Below, piece after piece: positions 52,398 through 61,618 of a stretch of DNA of 64,000 nt. The notes beneath the pieces are model-generated. The model had not been told where the DNA came from. It saw only the letters and a list, made by a program, of their open reading frames with translations, and ran no database searches. The translations under genes were made by a program, and so were the position numbers. Origin of the DNA: Desulfovibrio intestinalis (GTDB lineage: Bacteria; Desulfobacterota; Desulfovibrionia; Desulfovibrionales; Desulfovibrionaceae); contig NZ_JACHGO010000001.1 of NCBI RefSeq assembly GCF_014202345.1, forward strand, positions 434,001 to 498,000, written 5' to 3'. Numbering within the stretch: the first letter of the stretch is position 1; every line of letters begins with the position of its first letter.

Positions 52398-52820
52398 TTA
52401 TTTTACGTCAATGCCCATGCTGCGAGCAGTACCCGCAATGGACTTAACCGCAGATTCAATGCTGGCTGCGTTGAGATCGGGCAGCTTGAGCTTCGCGATT
52501 TCTTCAATCTGAGCCATGGTCAGGCTGCCAACCTTGTTACGGTTGGGTTCGCCAGAACCTTTTTCAATCTTGGCGGCCTTCATGATCAGCACCGAGGCCG
52601 GAGGGGTCTTGGTGATGAAGGTGAAAGAGCGGTCAGCATACACCGTGATAACCACGGGGATGATCATGCCTTTCTGGTCTTGAGTGCGGGCATTGAATTC
52701 TTTGCAGAAGCCCATGATGTTCAGGCCGTGCTGACCGAGGGCCGGACCTACCGGCGGGGAGGGGTTGGCCGCGCCCGCAGGAATCTGCAATTTAATCTTG
52801 GCAACTTCTTTTTTAGCCAT
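52398..52820 (-). CDS. rplK: 50S ribosomal protein L11
   Basis: A 140-residue protein of the GTPase-associated centre that binds 23S rRNA ([28 protein letters not shown] shortened: [16 protein letters not shown]). Pro residues of the thiostrepton-site helix and the C-terminal RNA-binding domain ([16 protein letters not shown]) are intact. First ribosomal gene after nusG. Confidence 0.98.
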   Translation of the reverse strand: MAKKEVAKIKLQIPAGAANPSPPVGPALGQHGLNIMGFCKEFNARTQDQKGMIIPVVITVYADRSFTFITKTPPASVLIMKAAKIEKGSGEPNRNKVGSLTMAQIEEIAKLKLPDLNAASIESAVKSIAGTARSMGIDVK

Positions 52821-52991
52821 TTGCTTTATCCTTCATCGCTGCTCGCGCTGCTCGGCATGAGGCCGCTGCGCGGGGGCAAGTCATTAAGCAAGGTTAGGTG
52901 ATATTTGCCCCGGCATGCTGTGCAAGTAGTACAAACACACCGTACGGACAAGGAGAGAATCCCGTCCGCAGAACCCTTGTGTGAAAGGGGT

Positions 52992-53564
52992 CTAGCCTTT
53001 GGAAACCTGTGCGAAATCCAGTTCCACAGGGGTTTGACGCCCAAAAATGGAAACGGAGACCCGCAGCTTTCCCTTGTCGTAGTTAACGTCTTCAACCACG
53101 CCGTTAAAGCCCCCAAAGGGACCTTCAATGACGCGCACATCGTCACCCCTGTCAAAGTTGAACTTGGGCCGCGGGGTTTCCTGGCGTGATTCCATCAATT
53201 CCAGAATGCGTTCGGCTTCGCCATCACGCATGGGGGTGGGACGGTTTTTCCCCCCCACAAATCCGGTAACTTTGGGGATGGACTGCACCAGATGCCAGGA
53301 CAGGTCGGTCATGACCATGCGAACCATCACATAGCCAGGGTAGAACTTGCGCGTTGATGTACGCTGCTGTCCACCCTTGGTGGGTTCGATGACCTTCTCG
53401 GTGGGTACCACCACTTCCTCAATAAGGCCCTGTTCCTGCCCGGTGCGGCGCAACTCGTTAATGGTTTTTTGCACACGCTGCTCGAATCCCGAGTAGGTAT
53501 GCACAATGTACCAGCGAGCCTTTTGAGAGAGCTCGGAAGTTTCGTCGATAGCGGGATCTTTCAT
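52992..53564 (-). CDS. nusG: transcription termination/antitermination factor NusG
   Basis: A 190-residue factor with an NGN domain (ARWYIVHTYSGFEQRV, KFYPGYVMVRM) and a C-terminal KOW domain (GDDVRVIEGPFGGFNGVVE). It binds RNA polymerase and couples it to Rho or the ribosome. A short N-terminal extension of about 15 residues (MKDPAIDETSELSQK) is present. It begins 8 nt after secE. Confidence 0.97.
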   Translation of the reverse strand: MKDPAIDETSELSQKARWYIVHTYSGFEQRVQKTINELRRTGQEQGLIEEVVVPTEKVIEPTKGGQQRTSTRKFYPGYVMVRMVMTDLSWHLVQSIPKVTGFVGGKNRPTPMRDGEAERILELMESRQETPRPKFNFDRGDDVRVIEGPFGGFNGVVEDVNYDKGKLRVSVSIFGRQTPVELDFAQVSKG

Positions 53565-53572
53565 ATTGGCCT

Positions 53573-53812
53573 TCAGGACAGTATGGTCTTGATCAGGGAT
53601 GACAGACCAAGGTCAACCAGCCCAAGAATGACGGCCATCACGGCGACAAAGCCCAACACAGCCAGAGTGGCCTTGCGTGTTTCTTTTACCGTGGGCCAGG
53701 TCACCTTGCGCAACTCTGCCTTGGCGTCTTCTACGTAACGCAGGAAGCGTACGAAAACGTTGGGGGCTTTGTCGGCCTTGAGGTCACCAGCCTGAGCTTG
53801 TTTTTTTGCCAT
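53573..53812 (-). CDS. secE: preprotein translocase subunit SecE
   Basis: A 79-residue single-helix form: polar N-terminus, amphipathic segment (FLRYVEDAKAELRKVTWPTVKE) and one membrane helix (about 48-70). It clamps SecY in the translocon. Between tRNA-Trp and nusG, the usual bacterial order. Confidence 0.97.
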   Translation of the reverse strand: MAKKQAQAGDLKADKAPNVFVRFLRYVEDAKAELRKVTWPTVKETRKATLAVLGFVAVMAVILGLVDLGLSSLIKTILS

Positions 53813-53834
53813 GGTGTTGTCCGGAGATAAAAAA

Positions 53835-53911
53835 TGGCAGGGCAGGAGGGATTCGAACCCCCAACATGCGGTTTTGGAGACCGCCGCTCTAGCCGTTAGA
53901 GCTACTGCCCT
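53835..53911 (-). tRNA. tRNA-Trp (CCA)
   Basis: Cloverleaf with acceptor AGGGCAG/CTGCCCT, anticodon CCA in CTCCAAA, TTCGAAT T-loop and encoded 3' CCA (53837-53835). It lies between rpmG and secE. Confidence 0.96.
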
Positions 53912-53922
53912 GCGTGCCGTCC

Positions 53923-53941
53923 GGGGGGCTATAAGCCCCCC
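53923..53941. other. hairpin between rpmG and tRNA-Trp
   Basis: GGGGGGCT/AGCCCCCC with an ATA loop (53923-53930, 53934-53941) directly after rpmG. No U-run follows. It probably helps processing of the tRNA from the mRNA. Confidence 0.55.
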
Positions 53942-53953
53942 AGCGGAATTATG

Positions 53954-54103
53954 TTACCTGGTTTCGCGATGCAACGTGTGCTTCTTGTCCCAGGGGCAAT
54001 ACTTTTTCATTTCCAGCCGACCGGTAGTAGTTTTCTTGTTCTTCCGGGTGCTGTAGTTGCGGCGTTTGCACTCAGTGCAAGCCAGAAGTATGTTAACTCT
54101 CAT
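53954..54103 (-). CDS. rpmG: 50S ribosomal protein L33
   Basis: A 49-residue protein ([19 protein letters not shown]...[15 protein letters not shown]). The first CxxC of the zinc-binding (C+) form is present, but the second pair is C-P-W-D, so only three of the four zinc cysteines remain. It starts 4 nt after the tuf stop and is co-transcribed with it. Confidence 0.95.
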   Translation of the reverse strand: MRVNILLACTECKRRNYSTRKNKKTTTGRLEMKKYCPWDKKHTLHRETR

Positions 54104-54107
54104 AGGT

Positions 54108-55301
<1,194 letters not shown>

Positions 55302-55512
55302 TGTACGTCTCCCTGGAGAAAATAATGTTTGCGTTTTACCTGCGTTACAAAAAAGTGCTTCAAGCTTTGCGTGTGTAACGCCTGCTCCTCGCGTAACGGC
55401 TGCGGCAGTGGGAAAAAAACCGTTGGGCGGCCCGCTGTCCGCATTCAGTCCCTGGACACCAGGGAACGTGCATTGGCGGACGGGTTGACTGAGGGGAGGA
55501 AATCAGCAGGAA

Positions 55513-55588
55513 TGGAGCGGGAAACGGGATTCGAACCCGCAACCCTCAGCTTGGAAGGCTGATGCTCTAGCCGTTGAGCTATTCCCGC
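55513..55588 (-). tRNA. tRNA-Gly (TCC)
   Basis: Acceptor GCGGGAA/TTCCCGC, anticodon TCC in CTTCCAA, T-loop TTCGAAT, encoded CCA. It lies just upstream of tuf. Confidence 0.96.
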
Positions 55589-55689
55589 ACGCTACCGTAG
55601 TTCCCCGACAGGCACCCTGTCTCCTACAGCCAAGGCAGTTTTTTGTAACCAGCCACCAACCGTCTGAGTTTATGGAGACGGAAAAGTGG

Positions 55690-55775
55690 TGGTGGAGGGG
55701 GGTGGATTTGAACCACCGAAGTCTTACGACGACAGATTTACAGTCTGTTCCCTTTGGCCACTCGGGAACCCCTCC
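55690..55775 (-). tRNA. tRNA-Tyr (GTA)
   Basis: An 86-nt class II tRNA with long variable arm, acceptor GGAGGGG/CCCCTCC, anticodon GTA in CTGTAAA, encoded CCA. Confidence 0.96.
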
Positions 55776-55827
55776 ACTCGTGCCGCTTAAGGTAGGGCAA
55801 GTGTCCTTCCTTTGACCGGCGTAATTC

Positions 55828-55903
55828 TGGAGCTGGCGATGGGACTTGAACCCGCAACCTGCTGATTACAAATCAGCTGCTCTGCCAGTTGAGCTACGCC
55901 AGC
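55828..55903 (-). tRNA. tRNA-Thr (TGT)
   Basis: Acceptor GCTGGCG/CGCCAGC, anticodon TGT in TTTGTAA, encoded CCA. First gene of the tRNA-tuf operon. Confidence 0.96.
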
Positions 55904-55914
55904 GGCAAGAGTGC

Positions 55915-55943
55915 TATTTAGCGACTTCTGATGTGCTTGGCAA
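55915..55943 (-). promoter_or_regulatory. sigma-70-type promoter of the tRNA-tuf operon
   Basis: On the - strand TTGCCA (55943-55938), a 17-bp spacer and TAAATA (55920-55915), with the 5' end of tRNA-Thr 12 nt downstream. An AT-rich upstream stretch with a 14-bp palindrome (55947-55960) could act as an UP element. Confidence 0.7.
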
Positions 55944-56054
55944 GTAAAAAATGCATTTTTGCGAATTTTTTTTATAACTTTCTCTGGCGCGGCAGTCGGA
56001 TAAGTCCTAAAAAGCAGCGCCAAATCTGAAGAAATGGCGTTTTGTCGTCAAAAA

Positions 56055-56936
56055 CTAGCGACAGGTTCGACGAGCCACTGTGCAGCGCTCAAACCCGGCC
56101 AAATCTCTATGAGTCTCGGTATGTTCAAAAAAATTGCTCGCCCGCAGCAGGCGACGTGTGCTTGCACCCTGTGCTGCGCCGTGTTCCAGCAACAGCCGCC
56201 CACCGGGTTTGAGCGCACCGCCTGCCGCATGAATAACGGCTTCAAGGTGGGCCAGCCCCTCATGCGGCGAAAATAGCGCGCTGTGCGGTTCGTAAGCAAG
56301 CACTTCGTCCATTACCATAGAGCGCTCGCCTTCGGCAATATATGGCGGGTTGCTTACCAGCATGGCGTATGCCCCTTGCTCCAGAGGCGCTCTGTGCATA
56401 TCGCCACGCACGAGGGCCACGCAGTGTTGCGCTTTGAGCCGATGAGCATTTTGCTGTGCGGTTTCCAGTGCGTTGCCGCTGATATCCATGAGCAGGCCAT
56501 GCCACCGGGGAAGCTCCAGAGCCAGTGTAATGCCAATGCAGCCCGAGCCTGTGCCCAGGTCTGCGAAATGAAGACCTGCGCCCTGCATGTCCATCTGGGA
56601 TTCTAGTTCTTTTGCCGCCTCAAGAGCTTTATCAATGAGCAACTCTGTTTCGGGGCGTGGAATTAGCGTATGGGACGTCACCAAAAAGTCGCGCCCGTAA
56701 AATTCCTTGCTGCCTGTTATGTGGGCCACCGGTTCCCCACCAGTTCGGCGGCCAATGAGCGCATTAAGGCTGGTAAGTTCATGTTCCAGCAGTTCGCGTT
56801 CGCCTTGGACCACGCAAGCGATACGATCCAGGCCGAGTACGTGGCCTACCAGCACATGCGCGCAAAGGCGGGGGCTGTCCACCCCCGCCTTTTGCAGTGT
56901 TTGTGCGGCTTCAGTAAGGTACTGGCGCAGCTTCAC
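56055..56936 (-). CDS. prmC: peptide chain release factor N5-glutamine methyltransferase
   Basis: A 293-residue HemK/PrmC. An N-terminal helical domain is followed by a SAM-binding fold (ADLGTGSGCIGITLAL) and the catalytic NPPY motif (SNPPYIAEGE, near residue 193), which methylates the Gln of the GGQ loop in RF1/RF2. It starts 5 nt after lon and is probably co-transcribed. It is not next to prfA here. Confidence 0.95.
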   Translation of the reverse strand: MKLRQYLTEAAQTLQKAGVDSPRLCAHVLVGHVLGLDRIACVVQGERELLEHELTSLNALIGRRTGGEPVAHITGSKEFYGRDFLVTSHTLIPRPETELLIDKALEAAKELESQMDMQGAGLHFADLGTGSGCIGITLALELPRWHGLLMDISGNALETAQQNAHRLKAQHCVALVRGDMHRAPLEQGAYAMLVSNPPYIAEGERSMVMDEVLAYEPHSALFSPHEGLAHLEAVIHAAGGALKPGGRLLLEHGAAQGASTRRLLRASNFFEHTETHRDLAGFERCTVARRTCR

Positions 56937-56941
56937 TAGGC

Positions 56942-59569
56942 TCAGGCTCCAGCTTCATCGCCGGAGCGGCTGGTCTTGCGTCTGGGGCCAGCAGGAGCTG
57001 TCGCCTTGCGAGCACGGGCAGCTACCACGCCTTTGTCCTTCTTGCCGTCTTCAGTTTTGTTTTTGCCGTTCTTGTCGGAACCTGAAGCCCCGCCCCGGCC
57101 GCTCTTGCCTTCAAAAACGAGGGGGAGCAGCTCGTCGTAGTGGTGCACAGGATGCACGCTTATACGCTTAAGCAGTTCCTTGGGCACATCTTCAAGATCC
57201 TTGGTGTTCTGCCAGGGGATGATCACGTTCTTGAGGCCACGCGCCACGCCTGCCAGAATTTTTTCCTTGATGCCGCCCACGGGCAGCACCCGGCCTTGAA
57301 GGGTTATTTCACCAGTCATGCACAGGTCGGCCCGCACACGGCGGCCGCTGAGGGCCGAAATGAGGGCTGTGGTAAGGGTGACGCCTGCCGACGGCCCATC
57401 CTTGGGGGTGGCCCCGGCTGGCACATGCACATGGATGTCGAATTCCGATACAAAAGACGGATTTACACCCAGTTCTTCGGCGCGGCTGCGGATATAACTC
57501 AGTGCAGCCTGGGCGCTTTCCTTCATTACATCACCCAACTGGCCTGTGAGCGTAAGGCCTCCCTTGCCCTTCATGACAGTGGCCTCCACGGTAAGCACTT
57601 CGCCGCCCGCAGGAGTCCAGGCCAGACCAAGAGCCATGCCGGGCATGAGCTTCTTTTCCTTTTCGTCTTCTATGAAGCGCGGCGCACCCAGCAACTTCTC
57701 CACATCGGCCACGTCAACCTTGAAGGGGCCTTTTTTGCCTTCAGCCTTGCGGCGTGCAAGCTTGCGGCAGATGGAAGACAATTCGCGTTCGAGGTTGCGC
57801 AGGCCCGCTTCGCGCGTGTATTCTTTAATAACCTTTTCCAGCGCCGCTTCTTCCAGAACCACGTCCTTTTCTTCCAGGCCGTTTTCCTTGATTTTCTTGG
57901 GCAGCAGATGCTTACGCGCTATTTCGGCTTTTTCCTGCATGGTGTAGCCGGGTAGGGTAATGACCTCCATACGGTCTCGCAGGGCCGCCGGAATGGTTTC
58001 AAGGTGGTTGGCCGTGCACAGAAACATCACCTTTGACAGATCAAAGGGCACATTCAGGTAGTGGTCGCTGAAGGTGTAGTTCTGTTCCGGATCCAGCACT
58101 TCCAGCAGGGCCGAAGACGGGTCGCCCCTGAAATCCGAGCCGAGCTTGTCCACTTCGTCCAGCACGATAACCGGGTTACGCGTGCCTGCCTGTTTGAGGC
58201 TTTGAATGATGCGGCCAGGCATGGCTCCGATATAGGTGCGCCTGTGCCCGCGGATTTCTGCCTCATCGTGCATACCGCCCAGCGAAAGCCTTTGGAACTT
58301 GCGGCCCAGCGCACGAGCGATGGAGCGGCCCAAAGAGGTTTTGCCAACACCGGGAGGGCCCGCGAAGCAGAGAATCGGCCCCTTGGACTGCGGGTTGAGC
58401 TTGCGCACGCTCAGGAATTCAAGGATGCGGTCTTTAACCTTTTCCAGACCACAGTGGTCTTCATCTAGAATTTGCTTGGCATAGGCTATGTCCAGCCTGT
58501 CACGCGAAAGCTTTTTCCACGGCAGCTCTACCATCCAGTCAAGATAGGTACGCACAACGTTGGCTTCGGAGGAATCCGCATGCATGCCCGCCAGACGCCG
58601 CAGTTGCTTGTCAGCTTCCTTGCGAACATCCTTGGGCAGGCCTGCCTTGTCCAGAGCGGCCTTCAGGGTTTCCAGTTCCTCTTCGCCTTCCTCTTCCTTA
58701 TCGCCAAGCTCCGTGCGGATGGCTTTAAGCTGTTCGCGCAAGAAGTAGTCTTTCTGCGCTTTATCCATCCCTTCGCGTGCGGAACTCTGGATGCGAGCCT
58801 GAACTGTGGCTACCTCCACCTCGCGTTGCAGCTGGGTATTGACCAGCATGAGGCGGTCCAGAGGATCTTCAGCCTCCAGAATACGCTGGGCGTCAGAGGT
58901 CTTCATGCGCATATTGGCGGCAATGAGGTCGGCCAGGCGACCCGGATCGTCAACACCTTGCAGAACGGCCAGCACGTCCGGCGAAGAAAGGCCGCGCAAC
59001 GACAGCACCTTTTCGCTCTGTTCGCGTACTGATCGCAGCAAGGCTTCCACCGTGGGATCTATCTTGGGCGTGGTTTCTTGCAGGGTTTCAATCTGAGCTT
59101 CAAGGAAAGGCTCAACCTGACTGAAGCTGCGTACACGTGCGCGGCTTACGCCCTGCACAAGAATTTTCACCCGAGAGTCGGGCATCTTGAGCATGCGCAT
59201 GACCTGCACAACCGTGCCAACCTGATAGAGATCGTCCGGGCCGGGGTCTTCAGTGCCTTCTTCTTTTTGGGCGCAGACAAGCAGATGACGTCCGTTTTTC
59301 AGGGCCGCATCCACAGCCTGAACGGATTTTTCACGACCAATGAAGAGGGGTAGAATCATGTAGTTAAAAATAACCACGTCGCGCACGGGCAGAACGGGCA
59401 GCGTATCCGGTATGCTTTGCATGGCAGCCATGAGGCCGCCTTCGTTTTCCGACGTATCCTGCGCGAGAGGGTTAGTGTCCCGCTGTTCTTCATTTTCGAT
59501 GCCCGGGTCAGTGCTTGAGCCGAGCTCTTCCATATTCAGGAAAATATTTTTGTCATTGTAATCAGCCAT
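56942..59569 (-). CDS. lon: ATP-dependent protease Lon
   Basis: An 875-residue protease: an N-terminal substrate domain (about 50-250), AAA+ core with Walker A GPPGVGKTSLGRS (about 410) and Walker B VIVLDEVDK, and C-terminal Ser-Lys protease domain (PKDGPSAGVTL, Ser about 724; GIKEKILAG, Lys about 766). Extra polar tails are present at both ends (about 45 residues N-terminal; a Lys/Arg/Ala-rich C-terminal tail of about 60). Degrades misfolded and regulatory proteins in the cytoplasm. It follows radC after 20 nt. Confidence 0.97.
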   Translation of the reverse strand: MADYNDKNIFLNMEELGSSTDPGIENEEQRDTNPLAQDTSENEGGLMAAMQSIPDTLPVLPVRDVVIFNYMILPLFIGREKSVQAVDAALKNGRHLLVCAQKEEGTEDPGPDDLYQVGTVVQVMRMLKMPDSRVKILVQGVSRARVRSFSQVEPFLEAQIETLQETTPKIDPTVEALLRSVREQSEKVLSLRGLSSPDVLAVLQGVDDPGRLADLIAANMRMKTSDAQRILEAEDPLDRLMLVNTQLQREVEVATVQARIQSSAREGMDKAQKDYFLREQLKAIRTELGDKEEEGEEELETLKAALDKAGLPKDVRKEADKQLRRLAGMHADSSEANVVRTYLDWMVELPWKKLSRDRLDIAYAKQILDEDHCGLEKVKDRILEFLSVRKLNPQSKGPILCFAGPPGVGKTSLGRSIARALGRKFQRLSLGGMHDEAEIRGHRRTYIGAMPGRIIQSLKQAGTRNPVIVLDEVDKLGSDFRGDPSSALLEVLDPEQNYTFSDHYLNVPFDLSKVMFLCTANHLETIPAALRDRMEVITLPGYTMQEKAEIARKHLLPKKIKENGLEEKDVVLEEAALEKVIKEYTREAGLRNLERELSSICRKLARRKAEGKKGPFKVDVADVEKLLGAPRFIEDEKEKKLMPGMALGLAWTPAGGEVLTVEATVMKGKGGLTLTGQLGDVMKESAQAALSYIRSRAEELGVNPSFVSEFDIHVHVPAGATPKDGPSAGVTLTTALISALSGRRVRADLCMTGEITLQGRVLPVGGIKEKILAGVARGLKNVIIPWQNTKDLEDVPKELLKRISVHPVHHYDELLPLVFEGKSGRGGASGSDKNGKNKTEDGKKDKGVVAARARKATAPAGPRRKTSRSGDEAGA

Positions 59570-59589
59570 ATAGTCTCCCTGACTGCCTA

Positions 59590-60279
59590 TTATATGGTCT
59601 GCATCTGCGTGATGCTGTAGCAGTCTCCCTCAGTAACAATAACGTGATCCAGAAAGCGCAGGCCCAATTGTGGTGCAAGTCTTTGCAGTTCGGCGGTAAA
59701 AGTTTTGTCCGCCTCCGAAGGAGCGGGGTTGCCGCCGGGATGGTTGTGCACCATTATGATACCGCTGGCCTTACGCAACAGCGCTGTCTCAAACACTTCT
59801 CTGGGTTTCATAGAAACCTCTGCAACTCCACCTCGCCGCAAACACTCCCACGATGTAAGCCTGTTTCGCTGGTCTACCAGCGCCAGCCAGCATTCTTCGT
59901 GAGGGCAACCCGCCAATCGGCTTTGAGCCATGCGGGCCACTGCTTGAGGTGTTGCCAGAACTTCTCTTTTGCGCATGGCCGAAGCCAGATAACGGCTGCG
60001 GGTTTCGCGTATGACCTCAAAAAAGGTCATCAGTCCTGGCCCAAAACCGGGGACTGCCAGAAGTTCATCTGGCCGGGCGTCCATAACGCCCCTGATGCTG
60101 CCAAACCTTTGCAGCAGTTCCTTGGCCAGAGGTTTGGTGTCCTTCCGTGTGAGGCCATAGCCCAACAGCAGTTCCAGTACCTCGTAATCTGCCACAGCTG
60201 CTGGTTCATGCTCAAAACGCTCACGCAGTCTGGCTCTGTGGCCTGCGTGTAGTGGGGTCGGGTCTGGCTTTGCTGTCAT
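59590..60279 (-). CDS. radC: RadC/JAB-domain protein
   Basis: A 229-residue protein with an N-terminal helix-hairpin-helix-like region (ELLLGYGLTRKDTKPLAKEL, GVMDARPDELLAVPGFGPG) and a C-terminal MPN/JAB metal site (IMVHNHPGGNPAPSEAD). Historically linked to DNA repair, but its role is not established. Upstream of lon on the same strand. Confidence 0.93.
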   Translation of the reverse strand: MTAKPDPTPLHAGHRARLRERFEHEPAAVADYEVLELLLGYGLTRKDTKPLAKELLQRFGSIRGVMDARPDELLAVPGFGPGLMTFFEVIRETRSRYLASAMRKREVLATPQAVARMAQSRLAGCPHEECWLALVDQRNRLTSWECLRRGGVAEVSMKPREVFETALLRKASGIIMVHNHPGGNPAPSEADKTFTAELQRLAPQLGLRFLDHVIVTEGDCYSITQMQTI

Positions 60280-60375
60280 AAGGTAAGCAGTCTTGGAGGT
60301 TATGCAAGAGGCAGAGAGGTGACTACAGGGATTTTGCCCGCAGTGGGCGGGAAACTGGGTGTTGCTTGCGGTGGA

Positions 60376-61443
60376 TCATGCGCGGCCCTGTGCGCGGGCA
60401 AAAAGGGCTGTCATGCGGGCTGCCAGAAAATCCAGGCTTTGTTCCGGGCTGCGCCGGCCACTTTTTACGAACAGCTCCGCGTCGACCACAAGGGTCATCC
60501 CCTGAGCGATGCCTTCTGCCCCCAAGCGTTGGGCGAGCTGTTTCTTTGTGCCAGCGTCCTGTGGGCGCATGCGTGGGTTTTCGCCTGCATGACACTGCCA
60601 GAGGAGGCGCAGTTCGCGGGCCAACAGAGCCAGAAGGGAAAACAGCAGACTGTCGCCGTCTTTACTGCGCGCAAGCTCTCTCCACACGGCAGGCAAATTG
60701 CCAGCCTGCATATGGCGTATGCAGGCAAAAACGTCACACTCCGGGCTCCACGAGGCAGTGGAAATCATTGCAAGGCTTATGTTGCCCTCAGGGTTGCCGG
60801 GCGCATCGCCAGTGGGGTTGCCCGCCACATCTTCGCCCTTTGTCAGCGTTGCGCGGAGCAGAAGCAGTTTTTCGAGTTCATTTTCAATGGCCAGCGCGTC
60901 AGGAGGAACAGAAGCGCAGAACTGCTCAAGAGCATCGGGCTCAAACCGCAATCCAAGTGATTGGCAGCGTTGCAGCACATGTTTTTTAACCGTGCGCTCG
61001 TTAAGCCCTTCATGCCGCCATATCCAGCCCTGCTTGTCGGCAAAGCCCGTGCAGGGCAATTTGCCCAAGTGAGCGGGAATTTTGGGTTGGCCCCGTTCCC
61101 AGTTTACTTCAAGGCAGAAGAAAGGCCAGCATTGGTCTGAAGGGCGAGCCAAAGCGTGGGAAATTTTTTTCCACACAGCAGCGGGCCACTGGTTGGCCTG
61201 CCGTATGATCAAGGCGCGTGGCGCTCCAAAGAGTCCTTGAAGCGTGAGGTGTTCCCAGAAGCGCTGGGGAGGTTCTTCATCCCCCCAATAAACGTGGCGT
61301 TCCCACTGAACGGAACTGGCCTGGGGCATAAGGCCGCCGCCAGTTACTGGAGGATGCGCGGCCAGCAGTCGGTTCAAATGGGCGCGTAGCAGCTGCCCGT
61401 CGGGGCAGACAAGGAAGGTAAAACCGGGATGGGCGGTGCTCAT
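60376..61443 (-). CDS. holA: DNA polymerase III subunit delta
   Basis: A 355-residue clamp-loader subunit with a degenerate AAA+ N-terminal domain and a helical C-terminal collar (LFSLLALLARELRLLWQCHAGE, then LFVKSGRRSPEQSLDFLAARM), typical of HolA. Sequence conservation in this family is low, so the call rests on the C-terminal pattern and size. It lies downstream of leuS, as in many proteobacteria, but a terminator separates them. Confidence 0.85.
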   Translation of the reverse strand: MSTAHPGFTFLVCPDGQLLRAHLNRLLAAHPPVTGGGLMPQASSVQWERHVYWGDEEPPQRFWEHLTLQGLFGAPRALIIRQANQWPAAVWKKISHALARPSDQCWPFFCLEVNWERGQPKIPAHLGKLPCTGFADKQGWIWRHEGLNERTVKKHVLQRCQSLGLRFEPDALEQFCASVPPDALAIENELEKLLLLRATLTKGEDVAGNPTGDAPGNPEGNISLAMISTASWSPECDVFACIRHMQAGNLPAVWRELARSKDGDSLLFSLLALLARELRLLWQCHAGENPRMRPQDAGTKKQLAQRLGAEGIAQGMTLVVDAELFVKSGRRSPEQSLDFLAARMTALFARAQGRA

Positions 61444-61555
61444 GTTTGAATGCCGTGCTGTAGTGGTTCCGGCAGTGGCCAGACCATTGTGTCAAGGGTA
61501 AGCCTGTCAGGGCAGTAGCATACCGATAAACGCTTTTGCAGGGAAGAGGAAAGGA

Positions 61556-61587
61556 GAAGGGACGCTTTTTTGCAAAAGCGCCCCTTC
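61556..61587 (-). terminator. terminator downstream of leuS
   Basis: A 14-bp stem (61556-61569, 61574-61587) with a GCAA loop in the - direction and one G-U pair. The U-run after it is poor, so read-through to holA is possible. Confidence 0.65.
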
Positions 61588-61618
61588 AATAAAGTGTTCC
61601 AGTGGAGCGTTATGAAGC

